Shown piece by piece: positions 32,597 through 44,710 of a DNA stretch of 64,000 bases. Each line of letters opens with the position of its first letter. The stretch's first letter is position 1. Under the pieces are notes generated by a model. That model worked only from the letters and a program-made list of their open reading frames with translations, was not told the DNA's origin and did not search any database. The translations under genes were made by a program, and so were the position numbers. Origin of the DNA: Amaranthus tricolor (lineage: Eukaryota > Streptophyta > Magnoliopsida > Caryophyllales > Amaranthaceae); NCBI RefSeq assembly GCF_026212465.1, contig NC_080053.1:9160815-9224814 (forward strand), written 5' to 3'.

Positions 32597-33150
32597 TTTT
32601 TCCCTCCTTTTTTTTTTTTATTTTTCTTATCTGTTTCCGCTGCACTTGAGCAAAAGGCATTTCAGTGGTTATCGTAGTATACTCCATGGAAGTAATTTTA
32701 TTTATAAAAATATAACTCGCAACCGGGTCCCGACCTCGAATTTACGGGCACTCGAAAGATAGGACCCGTCGAGGCGGGTCGATGCGCATACGAACGAATT
32801 GTCCGAAAGAGGCGTGCGTCGGTGCGTTCGTGTAAGCGGAAATTGCACCGGGTCCCGTCGGAAGTCCCCGCGGAAGCGCGCCCGGCATGGATGGCCTCTT
32901 GATTTCCAAGTGTTGCGCGGTTTTCTTAAATATTTTGTCGCTTTTTTGTTGCGAGTTCACCTGGCTTTTAAAGCCGGCGGACTCTTTTGTGAATCGGACA
33001 ATACCGGGAGGGTGAAAAACGGTATTTGGGAAGGAGAAGGCTCGAAATTGGGGTCTCGGCTGCGAATTTACGAGCTTTGGAATGCTCTGGTTTTTTTTTT
33101 TTTTTTTGGGCGGCATTGCGCATGTAAACAAATTGCTACGGTGAATGAAC

Positions 33151-33269
33151 GGGTGCGATCATACCAGCACTAATGCACCGGATCCCATCAGAACTCCGCA
33201 GTTAAGCGTGCTTGGGCGAGAGTAGTACTAGGATGGGTGACCTCCTGGGAAGTCCTCGTGTTGCACCCC
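33151..33269 (+). rRNA. 5S rRNA: 5S ribosomal RNA, unit 50
   Basis: Unit 675 bp; T53; M1 A, M2 G, M3 T, M4 CG, M5 GGG; T tracts 12/19; relic 33493-33593 with A to T at 33582, as in unit 47. Confidence 0.98.
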
Positions 33270-33825
33270 TTTTTCCCTCCTTTTTTTTTTTTATTTTTCT
33301 TATCTGTTTCCGCTGCACTTGAGCAAAAGGCATTTCAGTGGTTATCGTAGTATACTCCATGGAAGTAATTTTATTTATAAAAATATAACTCGCAACCGGG
33401 TCCCGACCTCGAATTTACGGGCACTCGAAAGATAGGACCCGTCGAGGCGGGTCGATGCGCATACGAACAAATTGTCCGAAAGAGGCGTGCGTCGGTGCGT
33501 TCGTGTAAGCGGAAATTGCACCGGGTCCCGTCGGAAGTCCCCGCGGAAGCGCGCCCGGCATGGATGGCCTCTTGATTTCCATGTGTTGCGCGGTTTTCTT
33601 AAATATTTTGTCGCTTTTTTGTTGCGAGTTCACCTGGCTTTTAAAGCCGGCGGACTCTTTTGTGAATCGGACAATACCGGGAGGGTGAAAAACGGTATTT
33701 GGGAAGGAGAAGGCTCGAAATTGGGGTCTCGGCTGCGAATTTACGAGCTTTGGAATGCTCTGGTTTTTTTTTTTTTTTTTTTGGGCGGCATTGCGCATGT
33801 AAACAAATTGCTACGGTGAATGAAC

Positions 33826-33944
33826 GGGTGCGATCATACCAGCACTAATGCACCGGATCCCATCAGAACTCCGCAGTTAAGCGTGCTTGGGCGAGAGTAG
33901 TACTAGGATGGGTGACCTCCTGGGAAGTCCTCGTGTTGCACCCC
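33826..33944 (+). rRNA. 5S rRNA: 5S ribosomal RNA, unit 51
   Basis: Unit 674 bp; T53; M1 G, M2 A (last M2 A unit in the window), M3 A, M4 CG, M5 GAC; T tracts 12/18; relic 34168-34268. Confidence 0.98.
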
Positions 33945-34499
33945 TTTTTCCCTCCTTTTTTTTTTTTATTTTTCTTATCTGTTTCCGCTGCACTTGAGCA
34001 AAAGGCATTTCAGTGGTTATCGTAGTATACTCCATGGAAGTAATTTTATTTATAAAAATATAACTCGCAACCGGGTCCCGACCTCGAATTTACGGGCACT
34101 CGAAAGATAGGACCCGTCGAGGCGGGTCGATGCGCATACGAACGAATTATCCGAAAGAGGCGTGCGTCGGTGCGTTCGTGTAAGCGGAAATTGCACCGGG
34201 TCCCGTCGGAAGTCCCCGCGGAAGCGCGCCCGGCATGGATGGCCTCTTGATTTCCAAGTGTTGCGCGGATTTCTTAAATATTTTGTCGCTTTTTTGTTGC
34301 GAGTTCACCTGGCTTTTAAAGCCGGCGGACTCTTTTGTGAATCGGACAATACCGGGAGGGTGAAAAACGGTATTTGGGAAGGAGAAGGCTCGAAATTGGA
34401 CTCTCGGCTGCGAATTTACGAGCTTTGGAATGCTCTGGTTTTTTTTTTTTTTTTTTGGGCGGCATTGCGCATGTAAACAAATTGCTACGGTGAATGAAC

Positions 34500-34618
34500 G
34501 GGTGCGATCATACCAGCACTAATGCACCGGATCCCATCAGAACTCCGCAGTGAAGCGTGCTTGGGCGAGAGTAGTACTAGGATGGGTGACCTCCTGGGAA
34601 GTCCTCGTGTTGCACCCC
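34500..34618 (+). rRNA. 5S rRNA: 5S ribosomal RNA, unit 52 (G53)
   Basis: Unit 671 bp; G53; M1 G, M2 G, M3 A, M4 AA, M5 GGG; T tracts 12/15; relic 34842-34942. Confidence 0.97.
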
Positions 34619-35170
34619 TTTTTCCCTCCTTTTTTTTTTTTATTTTTCTTATCTGTTTCCGCTGCACTTGAGCAAAAGGCATTTCAGTGGTTATCGTAGT
34701 ATACTCCATGGAAGTAATTTTATTTATAAAAATATAACTCGCAACCGGGTCCCGACCTCGAATTTACGGGCACTCGAAAGATAGGACCCGTCGAGGCGGG
34801 TCGATGCGCATACGAACGAATTGTCCGAAAGAGGCGTGCGTCGGTGCGTTCGTGTAAGCGGAAATTGCACCGGGTCCCGTCGGAAGTCCCCGCGGAAGCG
34901 CGCCCGGCATGGATGGCCTCTTGATTTCCAAGTGTTGCGCGGATTTCTTAAATATTTTGTCGCTTTTTTGTTGAAAGTTCACCTGGCTTTTAAAGCCGGC
35001 GGACTCTTTTGTGAATCGGACAATACCGGGAGGGTGAAAAACGGTATTTGGGAAGGAGAAGGCTCGAAATTGGGGTCTCGGCTGCGAATTTACGAGCTTT
35101 GGAATGCTCTGGTTTTTTTTTTTTTTTGGGCGGCATTGCGCATGTAAACAAATTGCTACGGTGAATGAAC

Positions 35171-35289
35171 GGGTGCGATCATACCAGCACTAATGCACCG
35201 GATCCCATCAGAACTCCGCAGTTAAGCGTGCTTGGGCGAGAGTAGTACTAGGATGGGTGACCTCCTGGGAAGTCCTCGTGTTGCACCCC
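35171..35289 (+). rRNA. 5S rRNA: 5S ribosomal RNA, unit 53
   Basis: Unit 674 bp; T53; M1 A, M2 G, M3 T, M4 CG, M5 GAC; T tracts 12/18; relic 35513-35613. GAC joined to M3 T, as in units 55 and 63 only. Confidence 0.98.
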
Positions 35290-35844
35290 TTTTTCCCTCC
35301 TTTTTTTTTTTTATTTTTCTTATCTGTTTCCGCTGCACTTGAGCAAAAGGCATTTCAGTGGTTATCGTAGTATACTCCATGGAAGTAATTTTATTTATAA
35401 AAATATAACTCGCAACCGGGTCCCGACCTCGAATTTACGGGCACTCGAAAGATAGGACCCGTCGAGGCGGGTCGATGCGCATACGAACAAATTGTCCGAA
35501 AGAGGCGTGCGTCGGTGCGTTCGTGTAAGCGGAAATTGCACCGGGTCCCGTCGGAAGTCCCCGCGGAAGCGCGCCCGGCATGGATGGCCTCTTGATTTCC
35601 AAGTGTTGCGCGGTTTTCTTAAATATTTTGTCGCTTTTTTGTTGCGAGTTCACCTGGCTTTTAAAGCCGGCGGACTCTTTTGTGAATCGGACAATACCGG
35701 GAGGGTGAAAAACGGTATTTGGGAAGGAGAAGGCTCGAAATTGGACTCTCGGCTGCGAATTTACGAGCTTTGGAATGCTCTGGTTTTTTTTTTTTTTTTT
35801 TGGGCGGCATTGCGCATGTAAACAAATTGCTACGGTGAATGAAC

Positions 35845-35963
35845 GGGTGCGATCATACCAGCACTAATGCACCGGATCCCATCAGAACTCCGCAGTGAAG
35901 CGTGCTTGGGCGAGAGTAGTACTAGGATGGGTGACCTCCTGGGAAGTCCTCGTGTTGCACCCC
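35845..35963 (+). rRNA. 5S rRNA: 5S ribosomal RNA, unit 54 (G53)
   Basis: Unit 672 bp; G53; M1 G, M2 G, M3 A, M4 AA, M5 GGG; T tracts 12/16; relic 36187-36287. Confidence 0.97.
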
Positions 35964-36516
35964 TTTTTCCCTCCTTTTTTTTTTTTATTTTTCTTATCTG
36001 TTTCCGCTGCACTTGAGCAAAAGGCATTTCAGTGGTTATCGTAGTATACTCCATGGAAGTAATTTTATTTATAAAAATATAACTCGCAACCGGGTCCCGA
36101 CCTCGAATTTACGGGCACTCGAAAGATAGGACCCGTCGAGGCGGGTCGATGCGCATACGAACGAATTGTCCGAAAGAGGCGTGCGTCGGTGCGTTCGTGT
36201 AAGCGGAAATTGCACCGGGTCCCGTCGGAAGTCCCCGCGGAAGCGCGCCCGGCATGGATGGCCTCTTGATTTCCAAGTGTTGCGCGGATTTCTTAAATAT
36301 TTTGTCGCTTTTTTGTTGAAAGTTCACCTGGCTTTTAAAGCCGGCGGACTCTTTTGTGAATCGGACAATACCGGGAGGGTGAAAAACGGTATTTGGGAAG
36401 GAGAAGGCTCGAAATTGGGGTCTCGGCTGCGAATTTACGAGCTTTGGAATGCTCTGGTTTTTTTTTTTTTTTTGGGCGGCATTGCGCATGTAAACAAATT
36501 GCTACGGTGAATGAAC

Positions 36517-36635
36517 GGGTGCGATCATACCAGCACTAATGCACCGGATCCCATCAGAACTCCGCAGTTAAGCGTGCTTGGGCGAGAGTAGTACTAGGAT
36601 GGGTGACCTCCTGGGAAGTCCTCGTGTTGCACCCC
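36517..36635 (+). rRNA. 5S rRNA: 5S ribosomal RNA, unit 55
   Basis: Unit 674 bp; T53; M1 A, M2 G, M3 T, M4 CG, M5 GAC; T tracts 12/18; relic 36859-36959. Confidence 0.98.
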
Positions 36636-37190
36636 TTTTTCCCTCCTTTTTTTTTTTTATTTTTCTTATCTGTTTCCGCTGCACTTGAGCAAAAGGCATT
36701 TCAGTGGTTATCGTAGTATACTCCATGGAAGTAATTTTATTTATAAAAATATAACTCGCAACCGGGTCCCGACCTCGAATTTACGGGCACTCGAAAGATA
36801 GGACCCGTCGAGGCGGGTCGATGCGCATACGAACAAATTGTCCGAAAGAGGCGTGCGTCGGTGCGTTCGTGTAAGCGGAAATTGCACCGGGTCCCGTCGG
36901 AAGTCCCCGCGGAAGCGCGCCCGGCATGGATGGCCTCTTGATTTCCAAGTGTTGCGCGGTTTTCTTAAATATTTTGTCGCTTTTTTGTTGCGAGTTCACC
37001 TGGCTTTTAAAGCCGGCGGACTCTTTTGTGAATCGGACAATACCGGGAGGGTGAAAAACGGTATTTGGGAAGGAGAAGGCTCGAAATTGGACTCTCGGCT
37101 GCGAATTTACGAGCTTTGGAATGCTCTGGTTTTTTTTTTTTTTTTTTGGGCGGCATTGCGCATGTAAACAAATTGCTACGGTGAATGAAC

Positions 37191-37309
37191 GGGTGCGATC
37201 ATACCAGCACTAATGCACCGGATCCCATCAGAACTCCGCAGTGAAGCGTGCTTGGGCGAGAGTAGTACTAGGATGGGTGACCTCCTGGGAAGTCCTCGTG
37301 TTGCACCCC
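37191..37309 (+). rRNA. 5S rRNA: 5S ribosomal RNA, unit 56 (G53)
   Basis: Unit 671 bp; G53; M1 G, M2 G, M3 A, M4 AA, M5 GGG; T tracts 12/15; relic 37533-37633. Confidence 0.97.
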
Positions 37310-37861
37310 TTTTTCCCTCCTTTTTTTTTTTTATTTTTCTTATCTGTTTCCGCTGCACTTGAGCAAAAGGCATTTCAGTGGTTATCGTAGTATACTCCAT
37401 GGAAGTAATTTTATTTATAAAAATATAACTCGCAACCGGGTCCCGACCTCGAATTTACGGGCACTCGAAAGATAGGACCCGTCGAGGCGGGTCGATGCGC
37501 ATACGAACGAATTGTCCGAAAGAGGCGTGCGTCGGTGCGTTCGTGTAAGCGGAAATTGCACCGGGTCCCGTCGGAAGTCCCCGCGGAAGCGCGCCCGGCA
37601 TGGATGGCCTCTTGATTTCCAAGTGTTGCGCGGATTTCTTAAATATTTTGTCGCTTTTTTGTTGAAAGTTCACCTGGCTTTTAAAGCCGGCGGACTCTTT
37701 TGTGAATCGGACAATACCGGGAGGGTGAAAAACGGTATTTGGGAAGGAGAAGGCTCGAAATTGGGGTCTCGGCTGCGAATTTACGAGCTTTGGAATGCTC
37801 TGGTTTTTTTTTTTTTTTGGGCGGCATTGCGCATGTAAACAAATTGCTACGGTGAATGAAC

Positions 37862-37980
37862 GGGTGCGATCATACCAGCACTAATGCACCGGATCCCATC
37901 AGAACTCCGCAGTTAAGCGTGCTTGGGCGAGAGTAGTACTAGGATGGGTGACCTCCTGGGAAGTCCTCGTGTTGCACCCC
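37862..37980 (+). rRNA. 5S rRNA: 5S ribosomal RNA, unit 57
   Basis: Unit 674 bp; T53; M1 A, M2 G, M3 T, M4 CG, M5 GGG; T tracts 12/18; relic 38204-38304. Confidence 0.98.
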
Positions 37981-38535
37981 TTTTTCCCTCCTTTTTTTTT
38001 TTTATTTTTCTTATCTGTTTCCGCTGCACTTGAGCAAAAGGCATTTCAGTGGTTATCGTAGTATACTCCATGGAAGTAATTTTATTTATAAAAATATAAC
38101 TCGCAACCGGGTCCCGACCTCGAATTTACGGGCACTCGAAAGATAGGACCCGTCGAGGCGGGTCGATGCGCATACGAACAAATTGTCCGAAAGAGGCGTG
38201 CGTCGGTGCGTTCGTGTAAGCGGAAATTGCACCGGGTCCCGTCGGAAGTCCCCGCGGAAGCGCGCCCGGCATGGATGGCCTCTTGATTTCCAAGTGTTGC
38301 GCGGTTTTCTTAAATATTTTGTCGCTTTTTTGTTGCGAGTTCACCTGGCTTTTAAAGCCGGCGGACTCTTTTGTGAATCGGACAATACCGGGAGGGTGAA
38401 AAACGGTATTTGGGAAGGAGAAGGCTCGAAATTGGGGTCTCGGCTGCGAATTTACGAGCTTTGGAATGCTCTGGTTTTTTTTTTTTTTTTTTGGGCGGCA
38501 TTGCGCATGTAAACAAATTGCTACGGTGAATGAAC

Positions 38536-38654
38536 GGGTGCGATCATACCAGCACTAATGCACCGGATCCCATCAGAACTCCGCAGTTAAGCGTGCTTGG
38601 GCGAGAGTAGTACTAGGATGGGTGACCTCCTGGGAAGTCCTCGTGTTGCACCCC
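38536..38654 (+). rRNA. 5S rRNA: 5S ribosomal RNA, unit 58
   Basis: Unit 673 bp; T53; M1 G, M2 G, M3 T, M4 CG, M5 GGG; T tracts 12/17; relic 38878-38978. Confidence 0.98.
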
Positions 38655-39208
38655 TTTTTCCCTCCTTTTTTTTTTTTATTTTTCTTATCTGTTTCCGCTG
38701 CACTTGAGCAAAAGGCATTTCAGTGGTTATCGTAGTATACTCCATGGAAGTAATTTTATTTATAAAAATATAACTCGCAACCGGGTCCCGACCTCGAATT
38801 TACGGGCACTCGAAAGATAGGACCCGTCGAGGCGGGTCGATGCGCATACGAACGAATTGTCCGAAAGAGGCGTGCGTCGGTGCGTTCGTGTAAGCGGAAA
38901 TTGCACCGGGTCCCGTCGGAAGTCCCCGCGGAAGCGCGCCCGGCATGGATGGCCTCTTGATTTCCAAGTGTTGCGCGGTTTTCTTAAATATTTTGTCGCT
39001 TTTTTGTTGCGAGTTCACCTGGCTTTTAAAGCCGGCGGACTCTTTTGTGAATCGGACAATACCGGGAGGGTGAAAAACGGTATTTGGGAAGGAGAAGGCT
39101 CGAAATTGGGGTCTCGGCTGCGAATTTACGAGCTTTGGAATGCTCTGGTTTTTTTTTTTTTTTTTGGGCGGCATTGCGCATGTAAACAAATTGCTACGGT
39201 GAATGAAC

Positions 39209-39327
39209 GGGTGCGATCATACCAGCACTAATGCACCGGATCCCATCAGAACTCCGCAGTGAAGCGTGCTTGGGCGAGAGTAGTACTAGGATGGGTGACC
39301 TCCTGGGAAGTCCTCGTGTTGCACCCC
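39209..39327 (+). rRNA. 5S rRNA: 5S ribosomal RNA, unit 59 (G53)
   Basis: Unit 673 bp; G53; M1 G, M2 G, M3 T, M4 CG, M5 GGG; T tracts 12/17; relic 39551-39651. Confidence 0.97.
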
Positions 39328-39881
39328 TTTTTCCCTCCTTTTTTTTTTTTATTTTTCTTATCTGTTTCCGCTGCACTTGAGCAAAAGGCATTTCAGTGGT
39401 TATCGTAGTATACTCCATGGAAGTAATTTTATTTATAAAAATATAACTCGCAACCGGGTCCCGACCTCGAATTTACGGGCACTCGAAAGATAGGACCCGT
39501 CGAGGCGGGTCGATGCGCATACGAACGAATTGTCCGAAAGAGGCGTGCGTCGGTGCGTTCGTGTAAGCGGAAATTGCACCGGGTCCCGTCGGAAGTCCCC
39601 GCGGAAGCGCGCCCGGCATGGATGGCCTCTTGATTTCCAAGTGTTGCGCGGTTTTCTTAAATATTTTGTCGCTTTTTTGTTGCGAGTTCACCTGGCTTTT
39701 AAAGCCGGCGGACTCTTTTGTGAATCGGACAATACCGGGAGGGTGAAAAACGGTATTTGGGAAGGAGAAGGCTCGAAATTGGGGTCTCGGCTGCGAATTT
39801 ACGAGCTTTGGAATGCTCTGGTTTTTTTTTTTTTTTTTGGGCGGCATTGCGCATGTAAACAAATTGCTACGGTGAATGAAC

Positions 39882-40000
39882 GGGTGCGATCATACCAGCA
39901 CTAATGCACCGGATCCCATCAGAACTCCGCAGTTAAGCGTGCTTGGGCGAGAGTAGTACTAGGATGGGTGACCTCCTGGGAAGTCCTCGTGTTGCACCCC
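39882..40000 (+). rRNA. 5S rRNA: 5S ribosomal RNA, unit 60
   Basis: Unit 674 bp; T53; M1 G, M2 G, M3 T, M4 CG, M5 GGG; T tracts 12/18; relic 40224-40324. Confidence 0.98.
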
Positions 40001-40555
40001 TTTTTCCCTCCTTTTTTTTTTTTATTTTTCTTATCTGTTTCCGCTGCACTTGAGCAAAAGGCATTTCAGTGGTTATCGTAGTATACTCCATGGAAGTAAT
40101 TTTATTTATAAAAATATAACTCGCAACCGGGTCCCGACCTCGAATTTACGGGCACTCGAAAGATAGGACCCGTCGAGGCGGGTCGATGCGCATACGAACG
40201 AATTGTCCGAAAGAGGCGTGCGTCGGTGCGTTCGTGTAAGCGGAAATTGCACCGGGTCCCGTCGGAAGTCCCCGCGGAAGCGCGCCCGGCATGGATGGCC
40301 TCTTGATTTCCAAGTGTTGCGCGGTTTTCTTAAATATTTTGTCGCTTTTTTGTTGCGAGTTCACCTGGCTTTTAAAGCCGGCGGACTCTTTTGTGAATCG
40401 GACAATACCGGGAGGGTGAAAAACGGTATTTGGGAAGGAGAAGGCTCGAAATTGGGGTCTCGGCTGCGAATTTACGAGCTTTGGAATGCTCTGGTTTTTT
40501 TTTTTTTTTTTTGGGCGGCATTGCGCATGTAAACAAATTGCTACGGTGAATGAAC

Positions 40556-40674
40556 GGGTGCGATCATACCAGCACTAATGCACCGGATCCCATCAGAACT
40601 CCGCAGTTAAGCGTGCTTGGGCGAGAGTAGTACTAGGATGGGTGACCTCCTGGGAAGTCCTCGTGTTGCACCCC
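40556..40674 (+). rRNA. 5S rRNA: 5S ribosomal RNA, unit 61
   Basis: Unit 674 bp; T53; M1 G, M2 G, M3 A, M4 CG, M5 GAC; T tracts 12/18; relic 40898-40998. Confidence 0.98.
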
Positions 40675-41229
40675 TTTTTCCCTCCTTTTTTTTTTTTATT
40701 TTTCTTATCTGTTTCCGCTGCACTTGAGCAAAAGGCATTTCAGTGGTTATCGTAGTATACTCCATGGAAGTAATTTTATTTATAAAAATATAACTCGCAA
40801 CCGGGTCCCGACCTCGAATTTACGGGCACTCGAAAGATAGGACCCGTCGAGGCGGGTCGATGCGCATACGAACGAATTGTCCGAAAGAGGCGTGCGTCGG
40901 TGCGTTCGTGTAAGCGGAAATTGCACCGGGTCCCGTCGGAAGTCCCCGCGGAAGCGCGCCCGGCATGGATGGCCTCTTGATTTCCAAGTGTTGCGCGGAT
41001 TTCTTAAATATTTTGTCGCTTTTTTGTTGCGAGTTCACCTGGCTTTTAAAGCCGGCGGACTCTTTTGTGAATCGGACAATACCGGGAGGGTGAAAAACGG
41101 TATTTGGGAAGGAGAAGGCTCGAAATTGGACTCTCGGCTGCGAATTTACGAGCTTTGGAATGCTCTGGTTTTTTTTTTTTTTTTTTGGGCGGCATTGCGC
41201 ATGTAAACAAATTGCTACGGTGAATGAAC

Positions 41230-41348
41230 GGGTGCGATCATACCAGCACTAATGCACCGGATCCCATCAGAACTCCGCAGTGAAGCGTGCTTGGGCGAGA
41301 GTAGTACTAGGATGGGTGACCTCCTGGGAAGTCCTCGTGTTGCACCCC
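41230..41348 (+). rRNA. 5S rRNA: 5S ribosomal RNA, unit 62 (G53)
   Basis: Unit 671 bp; G53; M1 G, M2 G, M3 A, M4 AA, M5 GGG; T tracts 12/15; relic 41572-41672. Confidence 0.97.
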
Positions 41349-41900
41349 TTTTTCCCTCCTTTTTTTTTTTTATTTTTCTTATCTGTTTCCGCTGCACTTG
41401 AGCAAAAGGCATTTCAGTGGTTATCGTAGTATACTCCATGGAAGTAATTTTATTTATAAAAATATAACTCGCAACCGGGTCCCGACCTCGAATTTACGGG
41501 CACTCGAAAGATAGGACCCGTCGAGGCGGGTCGATGCGCATACGAACGAATTGTCCGAAAGAGGCGTGCGTCGGTGCGTTCGTGTAAGCGGAAATTGCAC
41601 CGGGTCCCGTCGGAAGTCCCCGCGGAAGCGCGCCCGGCATGGATGGCCTCTTGATTTCCAAGTGTTGCGCGGATTTCTTAAATATTTTGTCGCTTTTTTG
41701 TTGAAAGTTCACCTGGCTTTTAAAGCCGGCGGACTCTTTTGTGAATCGGACAATACCGGGAGGGTGAAAAACGGTATTTGGGAAGGAGAAGGCTCGAAAT
41801 TGGGGTCTCGGCTGCGAATTTACGAGCTTTGGAATGCTCTGGTTTTTTTTTTTTTTTGGGCGGCATTGCGCATGTAAACAAATTGCTACGGTGAATGAAC

Positions 41901-42019
41901 GGGTGCGATCATACCAGCACTAATGCACCGGATCCCATCAGAACTCCGCAGTTAAGCGTGCTTGGGCGAGAGTAGTACTAGGATGGGTGACCTCCTGGGA
42001 AGTCCTCGTGTTGCACCCC
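41901..42019 (+). rRNA. 5S rRNA: 5S ribosomal RNA, unit 63
   Basis: Unit 675 bp; T53; M1 A, M2 G, M3 T, M4 CG, M5 GAC; T tracts 12/19; relic 42243-42343. Confidence 0.98.
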
Positions 42020-42575
42020 TTTTTCCCTCCTTTTTTTTTTTTATTTTTCTTATCTGTTTCCGCTGCACTTGAGCAAAAGGCATTTCAGTGGTTATCGTAG
42101 TATACTCCATGGAAGTAATTTTATTTATAAAAATATAACTCGCAACCGGGTCCCGACCTCGAATTTACGGGCACTCGAAAGATAGGACCCGTCGAGGCGG
42201 GTCGATGCGCATACGAACAAATTGTCCGAAAGAGGCGTGCGTCGGTGCGTTCGTGTAAGCGGAAATTGCACCGGGTCCCGTCGGAAGTCCCCGCGGAAGC
42301 GCGCCCGGCATGGATGGCCTCTTGATTTCCAAGTGTTGCGCGGTTTTCTTAAATATTTTGTCGCTTTTTTGTTGCGAGTTCACCTGGCTTTTAAAGCCGG
42401 CGGACTCTTTTGTGAATCGGACAATACCGGGAGGGTGAAAAACGGTATTTGGGAAGGAGAAGGCTCGAAATTGGACTCTCGGCTGCGAATTTACGAGCTT
42501 TGGAATGCTCTGGTTTTTTTTTTTTTTTTTTTGGGCGGCATTGCGCATGTAAACAAATTGCTACGGTGAATGAAC

Positions 42576-42694
42576 GGGTGCGATCATACCAGCACTAATG
42601 CACCGGATCCCATCAGAACTCCGCAGTGAAGCGTGCTTGGGCGAGAGTAGTACTAGGATGGGTGACCTCCTGGGAAGTCCTCGTGTTGCACCCC
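42576..42694 (+). rRNA. 5S rRNA: 5S ribosomal RNA, unit 64 (G53)
   Basis: Unit 670 bp; G53; M1 G, M2 G, M3 A, M4 AA, M5 GGG; T tracts 12/14; relic 42918-43018. Confidence 0.97.
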
Positions 42695-43245
42695 TTTTTC
42701 CCTCCTTTTTTTTTTTTATTTTTCTTATCTGTTTCCGCTGCACTTGAGCAAAAGGCATTTCAGTGGTTATCGTAGTATACTCCATGGAAGTAATTTTATT
42801 TATAAAAATATAACTCGCAACCGGGTCCCGACCTCGAATTTACGGGCACTCGAAAGATAGGACCCGTCGAGGCGGGTCGATGCGCATACGAACGAATTGT
42901 CCGAAAGAGGCGTGCGTCGGTGCGTTCGTGTAAGCGGAAATTGCACCGGGTCCCGTCGGAAGTCCCCGCGGAAGCGCGCCCGGCATGGATGGCCTCTTGA
43001 TTTCCAAGTGTTGCGCGGATTTCTTAAATATTTTGTCGCTTTTTTGTTGAAAGTTCACCTGGCTTTTAAAGCCGGCGGACTCTTTTGTGAATCGGACAAT
43101 ACCGGGAGGGTGAAAAACGGTATTTGGGAAGGAGAAGGCTCGAAATTGGGGTCTCGGCTGCGAATTTACGAGCTTTGGAATGCTCTGGTTTTTTTTTTTT
43201 TTGGGCGGCATTGCGCATGTAAACAAATTGCTACGGTGAATGAAC

Positions 43246-43364
43246 GGGTGCGATCATACCAGCACTAATGCACCGGATCCCATCAGAACTCCGCAGTTAA
43301 GCGTGCTTGGGCGAGAGTAGTACTAGGATGGGTGACCTCCTGGGAAGTCCTCGTGTTGCACCCC
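43246..43364 (+). rRNA. 5S rRNA: 5S ribosomal RNA, unit 65
   Basis: Unit 673 bp; T53; M1 A (last in the window), M2 G, M3 T, M4 CG, M5 GGG; T tracts 12/17; relic 43588-43688. Confidence 0.98.
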
Positions 43365-43918
43365 TTTTTCCCTCCTTTTTTTTTTTTATTTTTCTTATCT
43401 GTTTCCGCTGCACTTGAGCAAAAGGCATTTCAGTGGTTATCGTAGTATACTCCATGGAAGTAATTTTATTTATAAAAATATAACTCGCAACCGGGTCCCG
43501 ACCTCGAATTTACGGGCACTCGAAAGATAGGACCCGTCGAGGCGGGTCGATGCGCATACGAACAAATTGTCCGAAAGAGGCGTGCGTCGGTGCGTTCGTG
43601 TAAGCGGAAATTGCACCGGGTCCCGTCGGAAGTCCCCGCGGAAGCGCGCCCGGCATGGATGGCCTCTTGATTTCCAAGTGTTGCGCGGTTTTCTTAAATA
43701 TTTTGTCGCTTTTTTGTTGCGAGTTCACCTGGCTTTTAAAGCCGGCGGACTCTTTTGTGAATCGGACAATACCGGGAGGGTGAAAAACGGTATTTGGGAA
43801 GGAGAAGGCTCGAAATTGGGGTCTCGGCTGCGAATTTACGAGCTTTGGAATGCTCTGGTTTTTTTTTTTTTTTTTGGGCGGCATTGCGCATGTAAACAAA
43901 TTGCTACGGTGAATGAAC

Positions 43919-44037
43919 GGGTGCGATCATACCAGCACTAATGCACCGGATCCCATCAGAACTCCGCAGTTAAGCGTGCTTGGGCGAGAGTAGTACTAGG
44001 ATGGGTGACCTCCTGGGAAGTCCTCGTGTTGCACCCC
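43919..44037 (+). rRNA. 5S rRNA: 5S ribosomal RNA, unit 66
   Basis: Unit 673 bp; T53; M1 G, M2 G, M3 A, M4 CG, M5 GAC; T tracts 12/17; relic 44261-44361. Confidence 0.98.
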
Positions 44038-44591
44038 TTTTTCCCTCCTTTTTTTTTTTTATTTTTCTTATCTGTTTCCGCTGCACTTGAGCAAAAGGCA
44101 TTTCAGTGGTTATCGTAGTATACTCCATGGAAGTAATTTTATTTATAAAAATATAACTCGCAACCGGGTCCCGACCTCGAATTTACGGGCACTCGAAAGA
44201 TAGGACCCGTCGAGGCGGGTCGATGCGCATACGAACGAATTGTCCGAAAGAGGCGTGCGTCGGTGCGTTCGTGTAAGCGGAAATTGCACCGGGTCCCGTC
44301 GGAAGTCCCCGCGGAAGCGCGCCCGGCATGGATGGCCTCTTGATTTCCAAGTGTTGCGCGGATTTCTTAAATATTTTGTCGCTTTTTTGTTGCGAGTTCA
44401 CCTGGCTTTTAAAGCCGGCGGACTCTTTTGTGAATCGGACAATACCGGGAGGGTGAAAAACGGTATTTGGGAAGGAGAAGGCTCGAAATTGGACTCTCGG
44501 CTGCGAATTTACGAGCTTTGGAATGCTCTGGTTTTTTTTTTTTTTTTTGGGCGGCATTGCGCATGTAAACAAATTGCTACGGTGAATGAAC

Positions 44592-44710
44592 GGGTGCGAT
44601 CATACCAGCACTAATGCACCGGATCCCATCAGAACTCCGCAGTGAAGCGTGCTTGGGCGAGAGTAGTACTAGGATGGGTGACCTCCTGGGAAGTCCTCGT
44701 GTTGCACCCC
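44592..44710 (+). rRNA. 5S rRNA: 5S ribosomal RNA, unit 67 (G53)
   Basis: Unit 673 bp; G53; M1 G, M2 G, M3 A, M4 CG, M5 GGG; T tracts 12/17; relic 44934-45034. Confidence 0.97.

Larger units (their letters stand above)
29783..33825 (+). repeat. Three-unit higher-order repeat, units 45-47 and 48-50
   Basis: Order is GAC unit, G53 unit, M1 A unit, then the same again. Units 47 and 50 share a relic change (A to T at 31562 and 33582) seen nowhere else. T tracts have since changed by one base in several places. Confidence 0.75.
34500..38535 (+). repeat. Two-unit higher-order repeat, units 52-57
   Basis: Three rounds of a G53/M4 AA unit followed by a T53/M1 A unit. These are the same two partner classes as at the left end of the window, but units 53 and 55 now carry M5 GAC. 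Confidence 0.8.
41230..43918 (+). repeat. Two-unit higher-order repeat, units 62-65
   Basis: Two rounds of the G53/AA plus T53/M1 A pair; M5 is GAC in unit 63 and GGG in unit 65. With the GAC units in front (unit 51, unit 61) the block resembles units 51-57 displaced by ten units. Confidence 0.75.
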
